A stretch of DNA of 64,000 nt, taken from contig NZ_WTFT01000020.1 in assembly GCF_009861505.1 (NCBI RefSeq), positions 53,539 through 117,538 on the forward strand, read 5' to 3'. Within the stretch, counting starts at the first letter, position 1; every line of letters begins with the position of its first letter. Positions 51,366 through 59,985 of this stretch are shown one piece after another. The notes under the pieces were generated by a model. That model worked only from the letters and a program-made list of their open reading frames with translations, was not told where the DNA came from and ran no database searches. The stretch is from Pseudomonas izuensis. Lineage in GTDB: Bacteria > Pseudomonadota > Gammaproteobacteria > Pseudomonadales > Pseudomonadaceae. Both the position numbers and the translations under genes were made by a program.

Positions 51366-52877
51366 TCAGGCGACTTGTCGCATCGCCGGTTTAACGAGCG
51401 AATCCTTGCTCATGCTGCGTGGATCGTTCGGGCCGAACACTGCAGTCGGTTCCGGGAACAGACTCAGCAAGACCAGGTAAACCACCGAGGCCAGGCCCAG
51501 GGTCACCGGCAGGCTGATATCGATACCGCCGGCCATTTCGCCCAGTGGTCCGACAAATTGCCCCGGCAGGTTCACGAAGCACAGGCCGACGGCCGCGCTC
51601 GGGATCCAGGCACCCAGGCCACGCCAGTTCCAGCCGTGGGTGAACCAGTAACGGCCACCTTTCTCGCCGCGGGTGAACACTTGCAGGTCATCCGGGCAGT
51701 AGAACCCGCGACGTACCAACAGGCCGATGATCATGATCACCATCCACGGAGTGGTGCAGGTGATGATCAGTACGGCGAAGGTCGACACGCTCTGCACCAG
51801 GTTCGCCGCGAAGCGACCGATGAAGATGAAGGCAATCGACATCACACCGATCAGCAGCGTGGCCTTGACCCGCGACAGCACGCGTGGGAACACGCTGGAC
51901 ATGTCCAGCCCGGTGCCATACAGCGAGGTGGTGCCGGTGGACATGCCGCCGATCACCGCAATCAGGCACACCGGCAGGAAGAACCAGCTTGGCGAAACCG
52001 CCAGCAGGCCACCGACATAGTTGTTGGCCGCAATGTAGTCCGGCGCCTTGACCGCTACGATGGTGGCGGTGACCAGGCCGAACAGGAACGGGATGAAGGT
52101 TGCGATCTGCGAAATCACCACAGCGGCCATGATGCGACGCTTGGAGGTGTCACGCGGAATGTAGCGCGACCAGTCGCCCAGGAACGCCCCGAAGGAAATC
52201 GGGTTGCTCATGGCCACCAGCGCAGCGCCGATGAACGCCGCCCAGAACCCCGGTTGCCCCATGTTCACGGTGCCGGCGTAGTTCACATCGAATGGACCGG
52301 CGAAAGCGAAAGCCCCCAGCAGGAACAACAGGCTGGCGCTCCATACCGCGATCTTGTTGACCCACAGCAGGAAACGGAAGCCATAGATGCACACGGTCAG
52401 CACCAGAATCGCGAACAGACCGTAGGCCAGGCCCAGGGTCAGGTCGGTTTCCGGCAGGCCGATCAGGCGCTTGGCGCCACCGATCAGCGCATCACCCGAA
52501 CTCCACACCGAGAGCGAGAAGAAGGCGATGGCGGTCAACAGCGACAGGAACGAGCCGACGATCCGCCCATGCACGCCGAAGTGCGCACCGGAAGACACGG
52601 CGTTGTTGGTGCCGTTGATCGGGCCGAACAGGCCCATCGGCGCGAGGATCAGCGAACCGAGCAACACGCCCAGCACAATCGCCCAGGCACCAGCCTGGAA
52701 AGACAGGCCGAACAGCACCGGGAAACTGCCGAGCACGGCGGTGGCAAAAGTGTTCGAACCACCGAAGATCATTCGGAACAGGTCCTTCGGGCCGGCGGTG
52801 CGTTCGTTGTCCGGGATCTGCTCGACCCCGTGGGTTTCAATTTGCGTAAGGCTTTGGTCTTTGTTGTTGTTATTCAT
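51366..52877 (-). CDS. NCS1-family cytosine/purine-type permease of the gbu locus
   Basis: 503 residues with about 12 membrane segments. FGGSNTFATAVLGSFPVLFG opens helix 1, and the NCS1 pattern FGVHGRIVGSFLSLLTAIAF follows. Its position between the sodium symporter and gbuA suggests it takes up guanidino compounds or purine-derived products. It is unrelated in detail to the permease at 33.5 kb, though of the same family. GGAGC lies 7 bases before the ATG. Confidence 0.88.
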   Translation of the reverse strand: MNNNNKDQSLTQIETHGVEQIPDNERTAGPKDLFRMIFGGSNTFATAVLGSFPVLFGLSFQAGAWAIVLGVLLGSLILAPMGLFGPINGTNNAVSSGAHFGVHGRIVGSFLSLLTAIAFFSLSVWSSGDALIGGAKRLIGLPETDLTLGLAYGLFAILVLTVCIYGFRFLLWVNKIAVWSASLLFLLGAFAFAGPFDVNYAGTVNMGQPGFWAAFIGAALVAMSNPISFGAFLGDWSRYIPRDTSKRRIMAAVVISQIATFIPFLFGLVTATIVAVKAPDYIAANNYVGGLLAVSPSWFFLPVCLIAVIGGMSTGTTSLYGTGLDMSSVFPRVLSRVKATLLIGVMSIAFIFIGRFAANLVQSVSTFAVLIITCTTPWMVIMIIGLLVRRGFYCPDDLQVFTRGEKGGRYWFTHGWNWRGLGAWIPSAAVGLCFVNLPGQFVGPLGEMAGGIDISLPVTLGLASVVYLVLLSLFPEPTAVFGPNDPRSMSKDSLVKPAMRQVA

Positions 52878-52932
52878 GATCAGCTCCGATCATAAAGGCG
52901 CGCTCATCGTGCGTGAGCGTCACCCGTGTTGG

Positions 52933-53355
52933 CTAAGGGGTTGGCAGCCCTTCCGGCATCGCGGACAAATGTTCGTGGCAGGCCAGCCATAGGCCTTGTT
53001 GTTCTTGGCCAGACGCTTGTTTTTTGAAAACAATCGTCTCGCGCTCCTGGCTAAAGTGCTGCTCCCCTTGCATGCGCAGCTCGGTGGCCACGTCATGGAT
53101 AAAAATCGCCACGTCACCCTGCAGGCTGACGAAAGCGTTGCTCGAGGTGCATGACAGCACTTCGAAGCCGTCCTCGGCACGCCAGCTGTCCCACAATGCC
53201 TGATAGGCATCGCGCGACAGCAGCGGTTGTTCAAGGGTGTAGAAAACGAAGCTGGCATCGGCGCTGAACGCGCCGAAGTAGGCTTCGCGATCGTTACGGG
53301 CGAAGGCGGATACCAGATCGGCGGCCGCTTTCAAGACCTGATCGCGTTCGGTCAT
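52933..53355 (-). CDS. SnoaL-like/DUF3225-type protein of the gbu locus
   Basis: 140 residues from the ATG at 53355. A single SnoaL/NTF2-like cone fold is suggested by DLVSAFARNDREAYFGAFSAD, then FVFYTLEQPLLSRDAY and the strand-rich end (GDVAIFIHDVATEL, RETIVFKK). Such proteins near amidohydrolases and ureohydrolases are often small partners or isomerases (AtzH-like). It lies 9 bases after gbuA on the same strand and probably is co-expressed with it. PAO1 has a small gene in the same place as far as I recall. Confidence 0.85.
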   Translation of the reverse strand: MTERDQVLKAAADLVSAFARNDREAYFGAFSADASFVFYTLEQPLLSRDAYQALWDSWRAEDGFEVLSCTSSNAFVSLQGDVAIFIHDVATELRMQGEQHFSQERETIVFKKQASGQEQQGLWLACHEHLSAMPEGLPTP

Positions 53356-53364
53356 GACCAATCC

Positions 53365-54315
53365 TCAGCGGTGGACTACGCCAGGCAGTACGCAGAGCAT
53401 TTCGTACAGCAGGTTGGCGGCCAGCAGCGAGGTGTTGCCGGTGGTGTCGTAAGCGGGCGAGACTTCTACCAGATCGCAACCGATCAGGTCGAGGCCTTGG
53501 CAGCCACGAACGATCTCGATGGCCTGAATGGTGGTCAAACCGCCGATTTCCGGGGTGCCGGTGCCAGGCGCCCAGGCCGGGTCGATACCGTCGATGTCGA
53601 AGCTCAGGTACACCGGACCGCCGCCGACTTTCTCGCGAACTTCAGCCATCAGTGGTTCCAGGGATTTGTGCCAGCACTCTTCGGCCTGCACCACACGGAA
53701 GCCCTGGTTGCGGCTCCAGTTGAAGTCGTCAGCGGTGTAGCCCTGGGCACGCAGACCGATCTGAACAACGCGGTCCGGGTCGATCAGGCCTTCTTCGACG
53801 GCGCGACGGAAGGTGGTGCCGTGGGCGATTTTCTCGCCGAACATGTGATCGTTCACATCGGCGTGGGCATCGATGTGCACCAGACCGACCTTGCCGTGCT
53901 TCTTGTGAATGGCACGCAGGATCGGCAGGGTGATGGTGTGGTCGCCGCCCAGAGTCAGCGGGATCACATCGTGTTCGAGGATGTTGTCGTAGGACTCTTC
54001 GATGATCCGTACGGCATCCAGCAGGTTGAAGGTGTTGATTGCCACGTCGCCGATGTCGGCAACCGACAGCGAGTCGAACGGAGCAGCGCCGGTGGCCATG
54101 TTGTACGGGCGGATCATCACCGATTCGGCGCGGATGTCACGCGGCCCGAAACGGGTGCCGGGGCGCAGCGAAGTACCGATATCCAGGGGCACGCCAACGA
54201 AGGCAGCGTCCAGGCCGGCAGCGGTAGGAACATGGGGGAGTCGGAGCATGGTGGCGATGCCGCCGAAACGCGGCATTTCGTTGCCGCCCAGTGGTTGGTG
54301 AAGAATCTTTTCCAC
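53365..54315 (-). CDS. gbuA: Guanidinobutyrase GbuA
   Basis: 316 residues, a ureohydrolase of the arginase/agmatinase fold. All manganese-binding segments are intact: GGDHTITLP (near 125), DAHADVND (near 149) and SFDIDGIDPA (near 229), which lies close to CDLVEVSP. The whole sequence is very close to P. aeruginosa GbuA as I remember it. It splits 4-guanidinobutyrate into GABA and urea, the last step of arginine use by the decarboxylase/transaminase route. The start follows AAGG in the divergent gbuR gap. Confidence 0.93.
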   Translation of the reverse strand: MEKILHQPLGGNEMPRFGGIATMLRLPHVPTAAGLDAAFVGVPLDIGTSLRPGTRFGPRDIRAESVMIRPYNMATGAAPFDSLSVADIGDVAINTFNLLDAVRIIEESYDNILEHDVIPLTLGGDHTITLPILRAIHKKHGKVGLVHIDAHADVNDHMFGEKIAHGTTFRRAVEEGLIDPDRVVQIGLRAQGYTADDFNWSRNQGFRVVQAEECWHKSLEPLMAEVREKVGGGPVYLSFDIDGIDPAWAPGTGTPEIGGLTTIQAIEIVRGCQGLDLIGCDLVEVSPAYDTTGNTSLLAANLLYEMLCVLPGVVHR

Positions 54316-54437
54316 GGGTAAGGCCTCATCGTCGTTGTTTTATTTATGCAGGCACGCCGTTCACGGAAGGTACGGGCGCCGCTTTGAGCCGATTCTGCGA
54401 AATGTAGTGGCCGGGAAGAATCGCTACGGGCAAATAC

Positions 54438-54461
54438 TTAGTTCAGATTTTTCTAAACTAA
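54438..54461. promoter_or_regulatory. Inverted repeat in the gbuA-gbuR gap, candidate GbuR site
   Basis: TTAGTTCAGA, four Ts, TCTAAACTAA: 9 of 10 arm positions pair. Position between divergent genes fits a LysR operator. Confidence 0.5.
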
Positions 54462-54518
54462 TGGTCCGGGGAGGATTAGACTTCACTCCGCAGCTGATGT
54501 GGTGTGTCGAATGGCCTT

Positions 54519-54592
54519 TTCGCTGGCAAGCCAGCTCCTACAGGTTTTGGGTCGTGCACAGCATCATCTGTAGGAGCTGGCTTGCCAGCGAA
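54519..54592. repeat. REP pair in the gbuA-gbuR promoter region
   Basis: Perfect 25-bp arms, TTCGCTGGCAAGCCAGCTCC...TACAG and complement, 24 bases apart. It ends 57 bases before the gbuR start, between divergent promoters, an unusual place for a REP. Confidence 0.9.
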
Positions 54593-54649
54593 GGCGGCCG
54601 AATGGTTGCCACCAATCTGACCTTGCATCGAGCGGAGTTCGCAGATCCC

Positions 54650-55546
54650 ATGGCCAACGCTTTACCCGACCTGAAACTATTGCGCATCTTCGTCAGCGTG
54701 GTGCGGCATCAGGGATTCGCCAACGCCCAACAAGAGCTCAACCTCTCGACGTCGGCCATCAGCACCTACATGAGCCAGCTCGAGTCGGCACTGGGCCTGG
54801 TGCTGTGCCATCGCGGCCGTGGTGGTTTCAGCCTGACCAGCAAGGGCGAGTTGTTCCATCAGGAAACCCTGCGCCTGCTGGGCGAGCTGGAAGGGTTCGA
54901 ACAGTACGCCGCCGCGCTCAAGGGCGAATTGCGCGGCACGTTGAACCTGGGGGTGATCGACTCCACCGTCAGCGACAAGGCCTTGCCGTTCGCCGAAGCC
55001 ATCGGCGCCTACAGCCAGGAACACCCGGCGGTGCACTTGCATCTGTCGGTGATGAGCCCCTATGAACTGCAACTGGGCGTGCAGGACAACCGCCTCGACT
55101 TGGCCATCGGCGCGTTTTCCACGCGCATGAGCGGTCTGGTGTACATGCCGCTTTACCGTGAACAGCACTGGTTGTATTGCAGCACGCGGCATCCGCTGTT
55201 CAACGAGCGGCGTATTCCCGAGCAGGTCATCACCCAGCAGCGCATGGTCGGTCGCGGCTACTGGAGCCAGGCCGAACTGGCTCGCCATGGCTTCAAGCAC
55301 AGCGCCGCGACGGTGGAGAGTATGGAGGCGCAGCTGATCCTGGTGCTGTCCGGCGCCTACATCGGTTACTTGCCGGAGCACTACGCCCAGGCCTGGGCCG
55401 ACAAGGGCGACTTGCGTGTGCTGTTGCCGGCGACCTTCGGGTATCAGGCACCGTTCTCGATGATCGTGCGCCGGGGCCGCAGCCGCGAGCCGTTGATCCA
55501 GACGTTCCGCGATCTGCTCAAGGCGCAACTGAATCAGGCTGCCTGA
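54650..55546 (+). CDS. gbuR: LysR-family regulator GbuR
   Basis: 298 residues from the ATG at 54650 (MANALPDLKLLRIFVSVVRH). An in-frame ATG at 54602 would add 16 residues and has a GAAGG ahead of it, but that lies inside the REP arm, so I prefer the later start and family length. HTH of LysR type (about 10-70) with STSAISTYMSQLESALG. It controls gbuA, encoded divergently, and should respond to 4-guanidinobutyrate. Confidence 0.88.
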   Translation: MANALPDLKLLRIFVSVVRHQGFANAQQELNLSTSAISTYMSQLESALGLVLCHRGRGGFSLTSKGELFHQETLRLLGELEGFEQYAAALKGELRGTLNLGVIDSTVSDKALPFAEAIGAYSQEHPAVHLHLSVMSPYELQLGVQDNRLDLAIGAFSTRMSGLVYMPLYREQHWLYCSTRHPLFNERRIPEQVITQQRMVGRGYWSQAELARHGFKHSAATVESMEAQLILVLSGAYIGYLPEHYAQAWADKGDLRVLLPATFGYQAPFSMIVRRGRSREPLIQTFRDLLKAQLNQAA

Positions 55547-55559
55547 GGGAATAAAATCG

Positions 55560-56156
55560 ATGTCCAGAATTCAATGCCCGCGCTGCCTGCGTCCGCAAAG
55601 CCATTGCCTGTGCCCACTGATCCCCAGCCTCGAAAGCCGCACCCGGGTGCTGCTGCTGCAACATCCGAGCGAGGTGAATCACGCGCTGAACACCGCGCGG
55701 CTGGCGGCGCTGGGCTTGAACAATGCCGAGCTGATTGTCGGCGAGGTGTTCGAGGATTTACCGAAGCTATTGAATCAACCGGGTTATCAGGCACGGTTGC
55801 TGTTTCCCGCCGACAATGCGCAACCGATGCAGGCGTACACCGCCTCCGATGATCCACTGCTGCTGGTGGTCCCGGACGGCACCTGGCGCAAGGCGCGTAA
55901 AATGCTGCACTTGAATCCGCTGCTGGCGGCGTTACCCCGAGTGGCCCTGGCCGGGGGCGGCGTGTCCCGTTATCGGCTGCGCAAGGCACCGGGGCCGGGA
56001 GCGCTGTCGACAGTGGAGGCGATTGTGCAGGCGTTGCAGGTGCTTGAAGCGCCGGCTTCATTCGAGCCGTTGTTGAAGCCGTTCGAGGCGTTGATCGAAG
56101 GGCAGATTGCGGCGATGGGTGAGGAGACCTTCCTGCGTAATCATGGGCCAAAATAG
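55560..56156 (+). CDS. DTW-domain tRNA-uridine aminocarboxypropyltransferase
   Basis: 198 residues. The N-terminal CPRCLRPQSHCLC cysteine cluster and the DGTWRKARKM motif (near 100, where the DTW name motif sits), as well as the YRLRKAP segment (near 140), identify the DTW/TapT family. It adds an acp3 group to uridine in tRNA using S-adenosylmethionine. It starts 13 bases after gbuR and is presumably cotranscribed with it. Confidence 0.9.
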   Translation: MSRIQCPRCLRPQSHCLCPLIPSLESRTRVLLLQHPSEVNHALNTARLAALGLNNAELIVGEVFEDLPKLLNQPGYQARLLFPADNAQPMQAYTASDDPLLLVVPDGTWRKARKMLHLNPLLAALPRVALAGGGVSRYRLRKAPGPGALSTVEAIVQALQVLEAPASFEPLLKPFEALIEGQIAAMGEETFLRNHGPK

Positions 56157-56175
56157 TGGTTGTTTGTGCTGGCCT

Positions 56176-56260
56176 CATCGCGAGCAGGCTCGCTCCCACA
56201 TTTGACTGGGTTCTTCCGGTAGAAATGCGATCCCCTGTGGGAGCGAGCCTGCTCGCGATG
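56176..56260. repeat. Paired REP element
   Basis: Perfect 25-bp arms CATCGCGAGCAGGCTCGCTC...CCACA and complement, 35 bases apart, between convergent genes. Confidence 0.9.
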
Positions 56261-56297
56261 GCGGTAGAACAATCACCCAAAAAATCTCTGATCGATA

Positions 56298-57665
56298 CTA
56301 CCTTTCCCGCATCGCCTCAGTCCGCGCCTTGAGCACCGGTTTGAGCAAGTAATCCAGCACCGTCTTCTCCCCGGTAATGATGTCCACCGTCGCCACCATC
56401 CCCGGAATGATCAGCAACGGTTTCACATCCCCACCCAAATGATTCTTATCAGTGCGCACCTGGATCAGGTAGAAGCTGTTGCCCTTTTCATCGGTGATGG
56501 TGTCGGCACCGATCAGTTCAAGCTTGGCACTCAAGCCGCCATAGATCGTGTAGTCGTAGGCACTGAACTTGACCATGGCTTTCTGGCCCGGATGCAGGAA
56601 TGCGACGTCCTGCGGCCGCACTTTGGCCTCGATCAACAGGTTGTCTTCCAGGGGCACGATTTCCACCATGTCGCTGCCCGGTTGGACCACGCCGCCAATG
56701 GTGTTGACCTTCAGCACCTTGATGATGCCCTTGACCGGCGACATCACCGTGGTACGGGTCACGCGGTCGTCGATAGCAATGCTCGATGCGGTGATTTTCG
56801 ACAGGTCGGTGCGTTTCTCATTCAGCTCCTTGGCCGCTTCCGAGCGGAAGGTCTGTTCCGACTCGTCGATCTTGCTCTTGATCTCGGCCATCGCCGATTC
56901 CGCCCGGGGAATCGCCAGGGTGGTGGCGTTCAGCGAGCCGCGGATTTCCACGGCGCTGCGTCTGAGGCGCAGGATCTCCACCGGGGACACGGCACCGGTC
57001 TTGACCAGTGGCTCGGACATGGCCATCTCCTGGTTGACCAGGGCCAGGCTTGAACCGTATTGCCCCGCCTTGGAGCGGAACTCCGCCAGTTCCTGGGTTT
57101 TTTGCCGCAGTTGTTCGGTCAGTGTGCGTTGTTCGCTGGCCAGTCGGCGTTGCCGTTGTTCGTACAGCGAGCGTTCGTCTTCGGCCACTTGCGGGGCCTT
57201 GGCGATCACTTCTTCCGACAGCTTGAAGGGGCGGCCTTCCGCTTCCGCCGACAGCCGTTCAACCTGCGCGGTCAGTGCATAACGGTCGGCCTCGCTTTCG
57301 CCCTTGTTCGACAGGTAGCGCGTGTCATCCAGGCGCAACAGGGTGTCACCCTTGTTCACCATTTGCCCTTCACGCACGAAGATCTCGGTGACGATGCCGC
57401 CCTCGAGGTTCTGGATCACCTGCACCTTGCTTGATGGAATGGCCTTGCCTTCGCCCATGGTGACTTCCTGCAACACGGCGAACCTGGCCCAGACCAGCGC
57501 GCTGATCAGCAGCGCCGCCGCCAGCCACACCGTGATCCGCGACCAGCGCGGTGAGTCCTGCAATGAAGCGCCGGCGGTTTCCGGCATGAATTCGACTTCA
57601 GCGCTTTTTGAGAAGCTGTTGAAGTAGCCACGCTCTTTCGACGTTACAGGCAGATCCGCAGACAT
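56298..57665 (-). CDS. HlyD-family type I secretion adaptor (LapC/MapC-like)
   Basis: 455 residues from the ATG at 57665 (GGAG upstream). One membrane anchor (WLAAALLISALVWARF, about 48-63) with a short cytoplasmic tail; a biotinyl-lipoyl-like domain (NLEGGIVTEIFVREGQMV near 90), a long coiled-coil (about 130-290), and a beta-barrel end (VVQPGSDMVEIVP near 340). It links the ABC exporter to the outer-membrane channel. Third gene of the TolC-ABC-HlyD unit. Confidence 0.92.
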   Translation of the reverse strand: MSADLPVTSKERGYFNSFSKSAEVEFMPETAGASLQDSPRWSRITVWLAAALLISALVWARFAVLQEVTMGEGKAIPSSKVQVIQNLEGGIVTEIFVREGQMVNKGDTLLRLDDTRYLSNKGESEADRYALTAQVERLSAEAEGRPFKLSEEVIAKAPQVAEDERSLYEQRQRRLASEQRTLTEQLRQKTQELAEFRSKAGQYGSSLALVNQEMAMSEPLVKTGAVSPVEILRLRRSAVEIRGSLNATTLAIPRAESAMAEIKSKIDESEQTFRSEAAKELNEKRTDLSKITASSIAIDDRVTRTTVMSPVKGIIKVLKVNTIGGVVQPGSDMVEIVPLEDNLLIEAKVRPQDVAFLHPGQKAMVKFSAYDYTIYGGLSAKLELIGADTITDEKGNSFYLIQVRTDKNHLGGDVKPLLIIPGMVATVDIITGEKTVLDYLLKPVLKARTEAMRER

Positions 57666-57674
57666 GGGCAACTC

Positions 57675-59834
57675 CTAGACCGCCGCCGAGCCGACACGGC
57701 CCTTGCGCAGTGCATCGATGACCGCTTCTTTCGGCCCGTCGGCGACGATCCGCCCGTTGTCCAGCACCACCAATCGATCCACCAGGCTGAGCATCGAGGT
57801 ACGGTGGGTCACCAGCAGCACGGTTTTGCCCTGGACCCAGCCGTGGAGTTTTTGCCGCAGAACGTCTTCGCTGCTGTTGTCCATGGCGCTGGTGGGCTCG
57901 TCGAGCAGCATGATCGGCGGATCCAGCAACAGCGCCCGGGCCAGCAGCACGGCCTGGCGTTGACCGCCGGACAGCAATTGACCGCGCTCGCCGACGGGCC
58001 GGTCGAAGCCTTGCGGGTGTTGTCGGGCCAGCTCGGTGACGCCGGTCAGTTCCGCCACTTCGAGCATGCGCGCATCGCTGATGTAGCGCGCACCGAGGGT
58101 CAGGTTGTCGCGCAGGCTGCCGGCCAGCAGTGGCAGGTCGTGGGCGACATAACCGATCTGATGGCGCAGGTCGGCGACGTCCAGTTGTCGCAGATCCAGG
58201 CCATCGAGCAGCAACTGGCCTTCGGCAGGTTCGTAGAAGCCCATCATCAGTCGTGCGAGGGTACTTTTGCCCGAGCCGCTACGGCCGATGATGCCGATCC
58301 GTTCCCCGGGTTTCACACTGAAGCCGACATTGGCCAGCGCCGGTGCGCTCTGGCCGTTGTAGTGGAACGTCACGCCGACCACATCCAGCGCGCCTTGCAG
58401 TTGCGTGCGTTCCAGTGGCCGTTGGCGGGCGTCTCTTTCCTGGGGCAGGGACATCAGCGCGTCGGTGCTTTTCATGGTCAGTTGCGCTTGCTGGTAGCGG
58501 GTGATCAACCCGGCGATTTGCCCCAGCGGCGCCAGTACCCGGCTGCCGAGCATGTAGGTCGCGACCAGTGCGCCGACGCTCAGGTTGCCGGCGATGATGC
58601 TGTAGACCCCGGCGACGATGGTCGCCATGCCGGAAAACTGCTGGATGAACAGCGTGCCGTTGGTGGCCAGCGCCGCCAGGTTGCGCGCGTGGCTGTCGAG
58701 GCGGGTGAGGGCGCCGTGGGTGCTTTCCCATTTGTGCTGGCGCTCGCTTTCGGCGCTGCAGGCCTTGAGGGTTTCCAGGCCGCCGAGGGTTTCGATCAGC
58801 AGGGCCTGGCGTTCAGCCCCCAGGGTCAGGCTTTTTTGCACGGTGTCGCGCAGGCGTGCCTGGATCACCATGGCGAAAATGATCGTGATCGGGAACGCCA
58901 GGACCGGTATCACCACCAGCCAGCCGCCGAGCAGGCCGATCACCAGCAGCATCAGCAAGGCGAAGGGCAAGTCGATCAGGCTGGTGAGGGTCACGGCGGT
59001 AAGAAATTCGCGCAGGCCCTGGAAGTCATGAATGCTCTGGGCAAAACCGCCGATGGTCGCCGGACGCGCTTTCATCGCCATGCCGGTGATGCGTTCGAAC
59101 AAGGTCGCCGACAGGATCACGTCGGTTTTCTTCCCGGCGGTGTCCAGCAAATGCGCGCGCACCACGCGCAGAACCAATTCGAAAACGGTGCCGATCAGCA
59201 AGCCGATGGACAACACCCACAAGGTCGATGTGGCCTGGTTCGGCACCACGCGGTCGTAGGTCTGCATCACGAACAGCGGCACCATCAGGCCCAGCAGGTT
59301 GATCAGGAAACTGGCGAGGATCGCGTCGCTGTACAGCCATTTCGACAGCTTCAGGGTGTCGCGAAACCAGGCCTGCACCCGCGGCACCAAGGGTGAGCGC
59401 AGGTCTTCGAGTTCATGCCGTGGCCGGGCGAACAGGGTCTGGCCAGAGTAATGCTCTGCAAGCTCTTCAGGGCTGATCCACTGTTCGCCGCCGTCGGCTT
59501 CGCTGGGCAGGATCAGTACCTTGCCGTCATCGCCGATGCGGCGTAGCACTGCTGTACGGCCGTTGTTCAGCAGCAGCAGCACCGGCAGGTTGAGCGGGGA
59601 GATGTCCTTGAGGTCGCGGCGCAACAGGCGCGCCTGTAAACCGGCCCGGGCCGCTGCGCGCGGCAGCAGATCCAGGCTCAGGCGTTGGTGTGCCATTGGC
59701 AGCCCGGCACTGAGGCTGGCGCGACTGACCGTCGCGCCATGGAGTTTGCAGAGGATCAACAGACCGTCCAGCAGTGGGTCATCGAAGCTCAGGCGCGGAT
59801 CGACACCGATGTTGCCGGGTTCCATGCTGGTCAC
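57675..59834 (-). CDS. Type I secretion ABC exporter (LapB/MapB-like)
   Basis: 719 residues from a GTG at 59834 with GGGAG 8 bases ahead (an ATG three codons on is less well spaced). The N-terminal ~150 residues form a degenerate C39-peptidase-like domain; a six-helix membrane domain (about 165-440) precedes the ATPase, with GRSGSGKSTLARL (Walker A, near 521), the signature LLSGGQRQAV (near 629), LLDEPTSAMD (Walker B) and the switch histidine in LLVTHRTSM. It exports the adhesin encoded divergently. Confidence 0.94.
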   Translation of the reverse strand: MTSMEPGNIGVDPRLSFDDPLLDGLLILCKLHGATVSRASLSAGLPMAHQRLSLDLLPRAAARAGLQARLLRRDLKDISPLNLPVLLLLNNGRTAVLRRIGDDGKVLILPSEADGGEQWISPEELAEHYSGQTLFARPRHELEDLRSPLVPRVQAWFRDTLKLSKWLYSDAILASFLINLLGLMVPLFVMQTYDRVVPNQATSTLWVLSIGLLIGTVFELVLRVVRAHLLDTAGKKTDVILSATLFERITGMAMKARPATIGGFAQSIHDFQGLREFLTAVTLTSLIDLPFALLMLLVIGLLGGWLVVIPVLAFPITIIFAMVIQARLRDTVQKSLTLGAERQALLIETLGGLETLKACSAESERQHKWESTHGALTRLDSHARNLAALATNGTLFIQQFSGMATIVAGVYSIIAGNLSVGALVATYMLGSRVLAPLGQIAGLITRYQQAQLTMKSTDALMSLPQERDARQRPLERTQLQGALDVVGVTFHYNGQSAPALANVGFSVKPGERIGIIGRSGSGKSTLARLMMGFYEPAEGQLLLDGLDLRQLDVADLRHQIGYVAHDLPLLAGSLRDNLTLGARYISDARMLEVAELTGVTELARQHPQGFDRPVGERGQLLSGGQRQAVLLARALLLDPPIMLLDEPTSAMDNSSEDVLRQKLHGWVQGKTVLLVTHRTSMLSLVDRLVVLDNGRIVADGPKEAVIDALRKGRVGSAAV

Positions 59835-59863
59835 ATTGATCGCTCCCGTATTTGCACAACTTA

Positions 59864-59979
59864 CTGTAGGGGCGAGCTTGCTCCGGGCGGCGTTCCGACG
59901 ATGAACCTGAGAGCGCCGCGGGGTGTCAGGACTCCCGCGTCATCATTAACGATCATCGCGAGCAGGCTCGCTCCTACAG
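59864..59979. repeat. Chimeric REP-like inverted repeat between the secretion genes
   Basis: Left arm CTGTAGGGGCGAGCTTGCTC then CGGGCGGCGTTCCGACGATG resembles the 46035 element; the right arm, GATCATCGCGAGCAGGCTCG..., belongs to the common type. Arms pair only in the outer ~20 bases. Confidence 0.75.
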
Positions 59980-59985
59980 AGGGCC

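Noticed and set aside
49743..52895. Long plus-strand open frames (473 and 512 residues) opposite the two permease genes
   Set aside because: His/Gln/Arg-rich translations typical of antisense shadows of membrane-protein genes in GC-rich DNA.
54335..54649. N-terminal extension of GbuR by up to 105 residues
   Set aside because: The extension translates the REP pair and divergent promoter DNA; the LysR family start is at 54650.
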